DNA of 64,000 bases from Ophthalmolycus amberensis (lineage: Eukaryota; Chordata; Actinopteri; Perciformes; Zoarcidae): contig JAFEUB010000969.1 of NCBI GenBank assembly GCA_024529925.1, positions 342,501 to 406,500 on the forward strand, given 5' to 3'. The notes under the pieces were generated by a model. It was not told the origin of the DNA. It saw only the letters and a list, made by a program, of their open reading frames with translations, and made no database searches. Below, piece by piece: positions 13,624-25,000 of the stretch (position 1 is the stretch's first letter; each line of letters begins with the position of its first letter). The position numbers were made by a program, and so were the translations under genes.

Positions 13624-13995
13624 CATAAGAGATAAGATAAAATAAGATAATCCTTTATTAGTCCCTCAGTGGGGAAATTGCAGGATTACAGCAGCATTGC
13701 TCACAGCAAATAAAAATAAAAGATAAAAATCAAGTAATATAACTAAACTAAACAGTAAAACAGTAATAAAATAGGACAGTAAAGAAGAGTATTAAATATA
13801 AAAAATAAAATATACCAGCATATACAGAATATACAGACGGAATAAGAGAATACTTAAACGTATTGGATATTGCACCAGGTGAATGAGTTAAAGTGATTAA
13901 GTGATTAAAGTGATTAAAGTGTTCAAGTGTTCAGTGTGTTAGTGGTCCACCGAGAGCAGTTTGTTCTGCAGTTTGTTCTGCAGTTTGTTCTGTGA
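13624..13995 (+). repeat. Teleost interspersed repeat
   Basis: Begins with GATAAGATAAAATAAGATAA, followed by CCTTTATTAGTCCC and a GGGGAAATTGCAGGATTACA block, then an A-rich body. I recognise this phrase set as a high-copy fish repeat but cannot name the family with certainty. Its distal part has short AAGTGATTA units (about 13890-13925) and three perfect tandem copies of CAGTTTGTTCTG (13957-13992). Confidence 0.65.
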
Positions 13996-15945
13996 ATGCA
14001 GGTGTGCACACGCTCACCGTATAAAAGCCGTCAAAGAATCTGTGCGGAGGACTTGACATCTGTGTAATTTACGGCGCTCTACGGATTTTCAACTTTCGGT
14101 GAAGCAGCTGCATGGCAAAGCAACAAAGAGCAGCGCTGCCAAATTACAAAGGTGTCAAGCGTGGGCGTGTCACATTAATTACCTGCCGCCTCCTTTTTTT
14201 TTATTTCATGTCTTTTTCAGTGGATCTTTGGACTCTTTATTTTCCATTTAAGAGACTTAACACAGATGCATATGGCCCACTAAGGTTCTTATTGGTTAAT
14301 AGTTACTAGGTTTGTAGACTTAAAGCAGGTACTTAAATGGAGAAAAAGAAAGTTACATCCATCAGTAAACTTCACATGTTTTTTTCGGCCTAAAAAAATA
14401 TAAAGCAAGCAATACAAGTGAAGGACCAGATGACAGCAGACATTTCAGACAGCCATGCAGATGTGATAACAATAGATACAAAAACAGCAACAACAGCACA
14501 ATTTAACACATTTAATCCAATAAACAGTGTCCGGCAAGTTATTTAATAAATGTGATCAATTACTCACTAAAGACCTTCCTTTTCACTCCAGCATTTTCTT
14601 AAATGAACACACCGTGTATTTTACAGTAAGCTTGTTTGTACCTGAGCATGTTTAGATATTATTACGTGTATTTACATGGATATCTCTGTTAATGTGCACA
14701 TTTTTTTCGCATTTTTGCTGTTTTTATGTGAAGCGCTCTGAACGGCTTCTGTATTATATGGTGCGATACAAATTCTAATTGAATTTCATCTTCCCCGAAT
14801 AAGTGATTACACTACTTTACTAATTATTCAGTGAGCTGCTCTAGTCGTTACTTTACTTTCGTTACTGCATTGAAGGTGACTTTAAACAAAACCTCCAAGA
14901 CCCACACGTCACATATTCTGTATTCAACACATGCCAAAGCACTTCTTCACTCCTATTGCAACATATACACTTTTTTTTGGTCAATTTCCTTTATCAAAAT
15001 AGACACTTCAAATTTGCCTGGCATTTCCATGTCCACTTCCCATTTTTGTTTTGGCCCCAGGGGTCAGGTTATGACAGCTAGATCAACAATTTCAAACTTG
15101 TCATTTCATGAAGTCAGAGAACAATGTCATGTCCTCTGTTCCAGGATGTGTAACCTACAAACAGCACGGCTGAGGCCCACAGGTTTAGAAAAGCTATCAT
15201 GTCACCAAAGGGTTGACGTTAAGGAATCCTCAATCAGAGGAAGGAAAGAGTCTATAGTCTATAAGTCTTTATGACATCTATGTAAAAAGCTCAGGATCAA
15301 TAAGGACAGGATCAATCAATAAACATACACACAGCACAGCACACGGTGCCGCTCTCTGAGAGGAATACCAGATGACGGACCATGACACACTCGGCACAAC
15401 GTCATCAGGAAGCAGCCTTGTAAACAGGAATGACTGGGAGGAGGCTCAGCAACTTAGCAGAAAAAAGCCCCGGAGAGAAACCAAGTTCATGGAGGCATTT
15501 TTAGATTGACCGTTACAAATACACCTGTAACCCTGTCTCCCCTCCTCCCTCTCTTATTCTGTTTCCCTATCTATTTTTGTTACGAGGTGAATCCCAGCCG
15601 CCTTTTTGTTTGTCTGACATGTCATCCTTTACTCCCTCACACGCTTGACTGTCCCACATTCGCCTTTCCACTCACTTTGCTCTCAAGGTTGTTGGTACAG
15701 TGAAGCCTAAATATATGTAATACAGAATACACCATATTTATGTTTTTGCCACAAAAATCCAGCAACTGAATACTACCATCAACACACAAGTACACACTCA
15801 ATGTGTAGTGGTCAATGTATTTCAGTTTTTTTATGTATATATACATTTTTTTCTTTTTTTTCTGGTTTACCAGCCTTCTGTTGCTTCTCATTGGGGTGCA
15901 AACATGAAGTCATTAAAAAAGAGTTGAGAAAAGCATAACTCTGTT
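13996..15945. other. No gene seen
   Basis: AT-rich, with no supported exon. A 147-codon + frame (14831-15274) has no recognisable family and no exon context. Confidence 0.5.
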
Positions 15946-15949
15946 CTTA

Positions 15950-16625
15950 AAGCCATGCTAGCAGCTCCACGAGGCTGCAGGCAAGGTGGTGCTTTGAGCT
16001 AAATGCTAACTAGAACATGCTAACAATGACACACATCACATTATATATTATATTTAATTTGGCTAACAGATCTTCGCATCCACTAACCTCTTTTTTTTTT
16101 AAACTTTGAACATGCAAACTGTTGCATTACATCCTCAATCTTCTTTCAATTTTAATTTGGCGCTACCACTTCGCTGTTCTCCAGGCTTCTCTCTTTGCAT
16201 TGTTTGGTTTGCAGGGTACGTGATTATTGAAAACAACACCGACCAATAAGAGGAGGGTCTGTCGGGTCGCCGTCGGACCGTGTGAGTAGGCTACAAGCGG
16301 CACCTGCGGATATGTAAAGTGAACCGGATATTTAGCTTCTGTGCTCGGCCCTCCAGAGGTCTTGGGCCCTTTTGGTTAAACCGGTCCAGCAGAGTTTTAG
16401 CAGGCATTATGTTTAACGTGGTCACCATCTTTGTTTAACAAGTTTGTATGTTTACATGTTGCCATTTAGGACTTAACACCACATTGTTCAAGTTGCTTTG
16501 AGCTGATGAGCTAGATGAAAAGTTGTGGGATCGCCCAAGTTTTTGTCTATATGAAATTTAGAGATTCAATAGTTGTTGAGATATTTCAGTCTGGACCGAA
16601 GTGGTGGAGCCACTAGCTTGGCTAA
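15950..16625 (+). repeat. Percomorph GCTAAATGCTAAC repeat family, copy 1
   Basis: Shares CATGCTAGC, GAGCTAAATGCTAAC and, further on, CAATAGTTGTTGAGATATTTCAGTCTGGACC-type text (near 16568-16597) with a fish repeat family also seen at 32976-33520, 44069-44240 and 60755-60930. The middle (about 16035-16380) has diverged or contains unrelated sequence. Edges are approximate. Confidence 0.6.
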
Positions 16626-19600
16626 AAACAAAGATGATGAATATGTAAATGAGTGGATGAAGCTTATCATAAAATCGATCTAATTTGATTTGAGAGACAC
16701 TTTGATGCGTTTTGCAAACATCCTTTCGCTTGTCAGGTTTGCGCTGATACGTGCATTTTTAATCTATTACTGCAATGGGGCCTTTTGGAACAGAGGGACT
16801 AGCCAATAAGTGGGCTCAGTGCTGATAGATGTGGCTTATGATTGACAAGTACAGTATGTTTGAGAATAAAGGATCAGACTCATGAATGGCAGAGGATAGG
16901 TCAGACAGAGGTAAATCATTAACCTGTGCATGCCGTTTATTTCTGACACAGATATTATTATTATTATAACGGTAGGCCTACATGGAATTCATTAGAGTAG
17001 TTTCTGTACAGTAGAGAGCAGGGAAGTCCCCTGTGAGCCAGGACAGGGAGGGGAGGCTGGCAGAGGAATGCTGTTGTATACAGCCTCTTGGAGCTGAACA
17101 AAACCAGGCATTCCTCATGGAGGTGTTTATGCTCTGCAGCGTGGTGTGGTCCATCCTCACTGTTATCTGTTAGTGTCAGCAGTATGCTCATCCAACAGAA
17201 ATAAAACCTAATTTAGAAGAGAGTTGACGACATACTCCCAATTTTGGCAAAGCTTGAAGAAAGCATAAAGAATTACTCGGTTACATTGAGAAAATTAGAA
17301 TCAGAATCTTCGCCCATAAACCTGCCATTGGAGAAATACATCAGAAATGTATATATATTTTAAAAAAATCTCCCCAAGCCATTTTTTTGCTTTGCATCCT
17401 TTAGACTTATGTAACATGCATTACAGGACAAGCTTTGGCTATTTTCTTTGATCAATCCAGCCAGAAAAACATGTCCTGACAAATGCTATTTCGGCTCAGT
17501 TTTCATTAAAAAGTCAGTGCTGCATATGCTTGTGTATGAATGAGTTACTGACGGTTAGGTATCCCGTTTAAAACACTTAAAACATGATGGTACAGTTATG
17601 TGGGGCCAATGCATGAAGAGTACAGACTGGTATAGAGGATGCAGCCTGATCGAGTCCATATCAGCTGTGAGGCTTACACGGCTGTAAATCAGCCCCGGTT
17701 GCAACAGCAGGGCTACAAACATCCGAGGGAGTGCTGTTAGCGCTCGTCCAGAAGCACTCTGAGACAAACCGGCTAATCTGTGTGTTCTGCCCTCAGACAT
17801 GCACCCCAATATATATTTTTTCACGTAGATTTGCTGTGTGTTTTTGTCTTCCCTCAGCGTGTCTGTCTTTCTTTTCTTCACGCCGTCCTCTCTCTCCGTC
17901 CTCGTCTCAGCAGACTGCATTCCAACAATTCCTCACTGTCAGTCCCTCTCATTCAGACCCATTCGTTAGATGCTGGTGACAGATCCCTGCTGAGACACGA
18001 AGGCCTTCAGCTGCTTTAACTCTGGCAAACTGATCAATGGTCGATCACTATAAAAGTCCCTCATCTAAGACGGATTATTACTCGGATCTGACATGTTTTT
18101 TTTTTTTTAATGTGTGCGTATGCTGTTGCTGAATGTGAATAAATCAGCCACGGGTCTTTCTTGCACCTGAATCTACCCCTGTTTCGTCTTTTGACCTGAT
18201 TCAGTCACATTCCTCCCCCTCGGATTGGGGAAACCTGAGATTCGGGGTGAGCGGTCATACTCGAGGCTCGAGGGGCCAGCTAATGACTTCCCATAAGTCC
18301 ATTTGGTCTACATGATCCTCTGTTATCTCTGAGACACACGCGCCGGAGAGAGTCTATCCCCGCGACTAATCGAGGGTCAATTGTCTCCCCTCTCAACTCT
18401 GATGCGTGTGACAGCAGCCAGAAGTGCACCCCTGCACCCACATGTTGCACACAAACCCATGGCGCTTTTGTGCAACACGAATACAGTACATTCATGTTTT
18501 TCCTCCAGAGAAGCCGACCGTGGGGGAGAGCGCTCAACTATGCGATTACTGCGTCAAATAAACCGCTGAAGCTTCTGAGCCAACGACGGAAAAAACGCAT
18601 GAAATCAAATGGCATCTTTGTTCAACAGGAGATTAGCTCAGGGTGCTGTGACCCTCTCCGGATCTTCTGAAAAGCTCTTAAATATTTCAGCGAGTACTGT
18701 CATTTCTCACTCAATTGTTAGGCATAGAGAGCCCTCTGTCCTCCTGAAGTTGGTTGTCAGCTCGGGACAGTGAGCGCACGCGCTCGTGTGTGTGTGCGCG
18801 TGTGAGCCAACATTTGAGGGAGTGTGATGTGTTCCACACAACAGTGCTTTAACATGTGTGAATGCTTTTCATGTGCAATTTCAATGAGTCTGTGCGTATT
18901 TGGTGTGTGCATTTGGGTGCACATGCAAGAGTGTATTTGCATGCATGCATACAAATGTTACTTTCCGAAGATACATGTGTTCACACACACTACTGCGCCT
19001 TAAGTACTGGTGCATGTACAGTATTTCCTGTTAAGTTGTCGCCTCTGTAGAACATGATGGATGGCCTTCTCTCTTTGCGGTTGTGGTGAGATGTTACAGT
19101 CGCAGGTGTGAGCGTGTGTGTGTGTGTGAGTGTGTGTGTGTGTGAGTGTGTGCCTATGAGACGAATGACGCTCCTGGTTGGAAAATCCCTACCTCTAGTC
19201 AAGAACCTGCTCCTCCTCCGCTTCCTCCTCTTCCTCCTCGTATCTCCTCAGAAACCCAACCACACCACACACTCATGTGGTGGCATAATATAATATACGT
19301 TTTGAGGCGTACAGGGTCGTAAAACTGGCAACACTGATAGCATCGGTGAGGAAGAACATAAACAAAACTCCTTAGTTGTAGCTGTCTTTTTCAGAAGTTA
19401 AACTCAGCCCCTGGTATACATTATAATATCAGGCCCATATTTCACTCACCATGATCATGTCTACAGACTTCCATTAGTAAAAAAAAGTACATTAGTCAAA
19501 GTATTTTGAGTTTCAAAAATTGAGAGCGAAAGGCAAAATAAGCGAAAGGCAAAATAAGCTATATTTTACATCTACATGTACAAAAAGATTTGTTGTACAA

Positions 19601-20630
19601 TTTGACCGTTTCACTTCACATCACCAGCGTTTCCTCAGCGCTGCATTACACCGGCATCCTAAGTCACAATCGTTACCCCATACTGCCAGCGGCCTTGGCC
19701 AAATGTGCAAATATGAAACGGAGTGTAAATATAGGTCCATAGCTCATGCTGTTTCCTCCATCCACTCTTGTTAGAAAAACAATGGCATCCTATTATTCAC
19801 CGGGCCATGATTGAACTGGAAGAAAAGACTTTTCACTGACCGTTGGGACATTGTTCATAGCTATACAGCACAGTGGTGTCTGAGGATCCGTCTCCAACGC
19901 CTTTCAGTCAGAAACCATGTATGAATTTAATGAGCAGTTTTGTTCTCTACTGCGCTTCACCTTTTCAAATGTTTGTGTCTGATGATAAAAAAACATTCTT
20001 GCTCTTTACCCCCCCCCTGTCCCGTATCGTTTCAGGTCCACGAGGTTGGCAGGCTGATGTACTATTTTTGGAGCCTGGGTCGGCTGAGTTTAAACGTGCA
20101 GTGTCACCGTCGGGCATTGTTTAAAAATGTTCCCTAAACACGGGTGACCGTCAAAGGTCAGGACTCTGAGAATAACCCCTGTGATATTTAGAAACACCTT
20201 TTGTTTGCCGATAGCCCGGCTCGCCGTGATGCTGAGGTAACAAGAGGAGTCAGTTGGCATAGCAACTATCCCCGTGACCTCTCCAGCAATAGTAGCTGCA
20301 TAAAGGTCCGTTATGCAATAGGCTGAATTTAGGGTCATGGGTTATTCATAAGTGAGGACTCTGCTTAAAGCGTCTTTTGTATAAAGTCATTCATGAATTA
20401 AAACAGTGGCTCTACGTCTTTAACTTTGAAGTGAAAAGTCACATAAACACTAAAGGGTCGACATGGCAAAGTGTCTCACTGTTCATAAATAACAAAATTG
20501 GACATGGAAGATTGTTTCTAGACAGTTATTTGAAGTTAACCTTTACCCATTGTTGTTTTTAATCATTTGTCAATGTGTCATCTGTTAAAAACTCTAGAAT
20601 AAATTACAACATGGGGTTTGTGCACTCATA
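16626..20630. other. No gene seen
   Basis: About 4 kb of intergenic-looking DNA with a T run near 18094, GT-rich stretches around 18780-18960 and a GTGTGA-type tract at 19108-19150. Frames on both strands are under about 125 codons and are not family-like. Confidence 0.5.
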
Positions 20631-20631
20631 A

Positions 20632-21000
20632 ACTGTGGAGGAAGTGTTTAGATCCTTTACTTCAGCATGAGTAACAATAGTAGCACAATGGGGAAAGTAC
20701 TCCTTTAAAAGTGCTGCACTCAAAATCTTACTGAAGTAAAACTACATAAATGTGCTTCAGATAGTATAAATATATAGTAGCTGGTCTGCAGACACATGAC
20801 TGAGTGTTAAATAATCACATATTATTGGATTACTAATACAGATTAATTGACGTGTAACTAGCATTTTAGTTTGTCAAGTTGGTGTTGTGGCTAGATTGAA
20901 ATGTACGTAGATAGTGGAGTACATAAAGTAACATTAAGTGGAACATATTCAAGTTCACTACCTCAAACTATATCTATTGTACCTCATACAATGGCTGAAA
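20632..21000 (+). repeat. CAGTGGTGGAA-type fish repeat, diverged copy
   Basis: Starts with a CTGTGGAGGAAG version of the terminal motif, followed by AGATCCTTTACTTCAG and CACTCAAAATCTTACTGAAG, phrases I recognise from a very abundant percomorph element. Related copies occur at 45419-45866 and 49250-49651. The 3' end is not clear. Confidence 0.6.
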
Positions 21001-22017
21001 AGACCACTGCAGTATTACTTTAGGACCACTGCTCAAACGCTCCGACAGTTGATATTTTTACACCCTCAGAGTTAATAATACTAACATTTCAAACCAGATC
21101 ATGTGGCAGAAACAGAATTCAGATCAACAGACGAACCCGGTCCGTTGGATCTGCATAAATGATTCACGACAGAGGAAACGTTGCTCAGAGGGGCTGCTGC
21201 GAGGCGGACGTCTGTGGACTGATGTCGCTTCTTTGTGCGCAGATTATCACCCATTCTTCAGGCAGGGGGCGGGAGAGAGACTCTTGGAAATGTACTCTTC
21301 CCCTCACCACCACCACCACCACTGCGTAATCAGGCAGGTCCAGGGCTGACGGGCACCGAGCCACACGGGGCTTTGCTTAGTGATAAGACTTCTTGGAAGA
21401 AGAGGACCGCAAACCAGCGAGCTGACCTGCGACGTTATTTCAGACTTTTAGCGTGTGAGGTTTTTTTTGTAACGCGTCACGGTTAAAGAGACCCTTGACA
21501 AGAGAAGTCAATTGGATATATTGTATTTTACAGAAAGCGGGATATCCTTGGAGTAATTTAAACTTTCCTCACTTTCTGAGTGTCCTGGATAGTTTTGTTT
21601 GTGACTCAGAAATGTCATGAGGTCTTGTGGTAACCTCTTGCGCCTTTAGCCGTAAAACGCGCACTTGTGCGCAAGGTGGACTAAAAAAAGAGAAGACTGG
21701 ACATCACGTTGAAGACAAAGCGCCTGAATTAAGACGTGGAGGTTTATCATTCATCCAGCCCATTGGAGATCCCTTTTTTTTTTTCCTTTACGGGGACTTA
21801 TTAAAGGTGCGTGCCGCTGACCGAGCACGAGCGCTTTCTTCTCCCTCCTCCTCGGATACCTCTACCGGAGAAACAAACAGTGGAGACAGACCGTCTACGC
21901 GCGCGCAGTTCCGCAGTGCGAGCCGCTGTCCCCCCGCGCGCAGTGCTGAGGAGAGAGGGACTCTCGCGCTTCCATAAATGCCCGGTCCGTTGAAGAGGCT
22001 CGAGGCTGGGCAGCAAG
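21001..22017 (+). promoter_or_regulatory. pdgfb: pdgfb upstream region and 5' UTR
   Basis: The last 250 bases before the start codon are GC- and CpG-rich, as expected of a 5' UTR/promoter CpG cluster; the more distal part is not. Mammalian PDGFB mRNAs have a long (about 1 kb) GC-rich leader, so much of this interval may be transcribed. The transcription start cannot be placed from sequence. A TATAAATATATAG string at 20765 lies about 1.25 kb upstream of the start codon, but it falls inside a repeat and may be coincidental. Confidence 0.5.
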
Positions 22018-22083
22018 ATGAGCTCGTGGGTACAGCTGCTGCTCGCGTTGCTGGCGGCGTGTCTGCGGTTTGGCGTAGCCGAG
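21978..22083 (+). promoter_or_regulatory. Upstream ORF overlapping the pdgfb start codon
   Basis: An ATG at 21978, 40 bases before the main ATG and in another frame, opens a 47-codon reading frame. It runs through exon 1, crosses the exon 1/2 junction and stops at TAG 26594-26596 in exon 2. Its -3 base is T (weak context), while the main ATG at 22018 has A at -3. Leaky scanning past a repressive upstream ORF is therefore plausible. A minimal ATG-TCA-TGA lies further up at about 21612. Confidence 0.5.
22018..22083 (+). CDS. pdgfb: pdgfb exon 1: signal peptide
   Basis: Encodes 22 residues beginning MSSW, with a hydrophobic Leu/Ala core and ending GVAE; it directs secretion. The donor is GAG|GTGAGT, phase 0. 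Confidence 0.93.
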
Positions 22084-25000
22084 GTGAGTCTGCAGCTTTT
22101 CACAGTTTGACGGACTCTTGGAAATGCTATTAGTGTTCAAGTTCGTCTCTCGTACCATGCCAATTATTATTATAACGTGAAGCACCATGTGAGTTTTATT
22201 GGAAATTGTTACACCAGCCATAAAAGTATGCTGGCAAATAACGACCTATATGGCCTACTGTTAAAACCCCTAACTTATGTGAGAGTGTTGCAACTATTCA
22301 CAATAATTATTTCAAAATTGACTGGAGTATATGCTTGTTTTACATTTTATGTCATATAATTCTATTGTTGGCTATTTTATTGTCTTTTGGAGCTAAATTA
22401 GAGTAAAATATGTCAAGCAGTGTTTTTCCTCATAAACACAAGACACAGACCAACATTACAACCAAATCCAGGAGTTTCTTCTTTTTTTTTTACTTTGGAG
22501 TTAGTGCACCTGCTCCAGTCTGGTCTTATAATAAAATACAATCTTTCCCATATTGCTTCTTTCGAGGGCTGGGATCCTCGCACTAAATAACTGTTATTCC
22601 TCCCATTATGGCGCTATGAATGGATGCCCAGGGGCCACTCACGCAGAGGTCGTCCTCCTGTGGTTGACGAGCCTCGTTAGCCACGACAAGGCTCTTTTAC
22701 AGCTGGATGCCCCACGTGGTGAAGGGATGCATTCATGGATGCTGTTCCAGATGTTGAGTCCATAAATTAGTCAGTGAGCAGCATCACACTGTGACACGCT
22801 GCTGTAGAGGCCAGATGTTAGTTCGACAACCAGGAGTGAACACGGTTGCAGTGACACATTTCTTCTCTCTCTCTGACTTTCACACCCACGGTGGAATATA
22901 TTTGGAGGCAAAATGAAGTGTTGAGGTGTGAAATATTTGTCATGTATAAACACATCGAAACAAATGCCGAACCCCATCACGTTTTCAGCTGACAATTATA
23001 CTCAGTGTTGTTTTCCACTGCCAGTAATTTACTTCTGCACTGCTGCTCAGTTTTAATAGACATCTGCTGTGTACTTTCTTCAAGAAGGAACAGGCAATGG
23101 TGACATAAGGATAAATGGGCAACGTCTGACCGTCTGCTGAGGTCAAGCAGGAAGACAAAACTTAAGCGAGGGTCCTGTCGAGGTCAAGTGAGGCTTAACT
23201 GACATTATGGTAGTTCAAAAAAACATCTTTGCCCAAATGAATAGCTATAGAAGAAGGTTGAGATGCACATTGAATCAGATATAATATGCATTTCTGCCTC
23301 CGTTCAGATTCCATCTGTGTTTGCGACACAGGAAATTCATCTCGACCGGTGAAACACCAGTGTCAGCCACTGGTAAAACTAAATGGGGTCAAAACACACA
23401 CAGTTAACAAGTCAGTCATGGGAAGTGGATATTTAAACAAGTCAAACAAGAGGGCCCAACTGAGTTTGCCTTTTTTCCTCCAGACAGAAGGAGGGGTTTG
23501 GTTTTGGATATTGCACCCAGGACTGAGTAACTACACTTGTTGGAAACGATTAGCTTTCAATGAAAGTACAAACAATATAAAAGAAGGGAAAATACGAGTG
23601 AAGTGCTTTCATTCCTCCTCTCATTCACTTAACCTATACAATTTGGTGTTTGCATGTAATCTACCATCACCCCGGCTACTTCACATACAAAGGTAGATTA
23701 AGGGTGAAACACAACTATGATGGATTTAAATTCCTGTCATCAACCCGTCTTTTCATTTTATGGCCTGTGAAGGCACCACATGTAAAAGAGAAGTCAAATG
23801 TGACAGGACAAGTGTTTTAGAGGGAGAAAGTTACAAAGGCTTTGAGGTATACAGCCAGGAATTCCCCGTGTCTAATTTTAAAGTTATGGTATGGCAGCTG
23901 TGAAATGATGGAGTCTGTATGCAAAGTTCAATCACATCCCTTATAAAAAAGAGCATCATCGTGAGAGTCTTGAGAGTGAGTGATAATTTAAAAGTGTGCC
24001 TATGTATGAAGTGCATCTTCATTCAACTGTGGACCACCAGAGAGGAATCCAGACATTTACTCTTAGCTTAACACAAAATCGTCATTATCTTTAATTGCAT
24101 CCGGCGCCTTTTCATCTCAGATTTAAATGCTGACAAAGGAATTAATTAAAGTCACGTTTATACACACATTCCAGCGTTGTGCACGTGCAGGCGCCGTTTC
24201 AGTGACGGCATGTGAAACCTCACACGTGTGCCGCCGCTGCGCCGGCAGCAATCTCGACCCCCTAATTATGTAGGATTAGACGTTCCCTCTCCTCCCCTGG
24301 CCACTGCAGCCGCTGCCTGGCATCCCTCAATGTGTCCAAGAGACCTTCAGGGGATGGGAGCTTGCTTTCAGGCGATGCGTTGCCGGGTTATGTCGAAAAT
24401 TAGTTTTCTGAACCATGTAAAATTGCAAAACGTATACAGGACAACCGGAATTCTCACGACAATAAAAGAGGAACATTATGGTTCATTATGGTTATCAAGC
24501 TCTTAAAAGGGCACTAAACAAACTGGAATGACTTAAGCTTATACGATCTAAGAAATAAACAAACATCTTAAATATCTTGAGTGTTTTTTATCGCATATCG
24601 TCACATTCTTATTTTCTAAGAAGTGGTACTGCTGAAAGTAAAGTCTTCTGTGTTAGATTGACAGTAGGCCAACACTTGTCTGACAGCTGTCTCCTTCATA
24701 ATGAATAGAGTTCTGCTGTTGCTCACTGATATCATCCCTCCATACTCATACTGAACTACAGGTCATATGAAATTCCCCTATAAGCAGCGTTTTTATTATC
24801 TTGATATATTGAACGTATCATAATCCTCATCCCGTAGTTGCACGTTGGAACATTATCGATGTGTGTTTACACACTCTGTCTGTGGATTTTCAATCTGTTT
24901 ACATCTGTTCTGTTTATCGGAACCAAAGTGTTTATTTAGTATTTCCTGCTCAGACACAAATCGTCATGACAGCAGGCACCACTGTTAACAAAGGCACACA

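Noticed and set aside
14831..15274. 147-codon + frame
   Set aside because: No domain, no exon context and no similarity I recognise; frames of this length occur by chance in 64 kb.
20765..20777. TATAAATATATAG as the pdgfb TATA box
   Set aside because: It lies inside a diverged interspersed repeat about 1.25 kb from the start codon; nothing ties it to pdgfb transcription.
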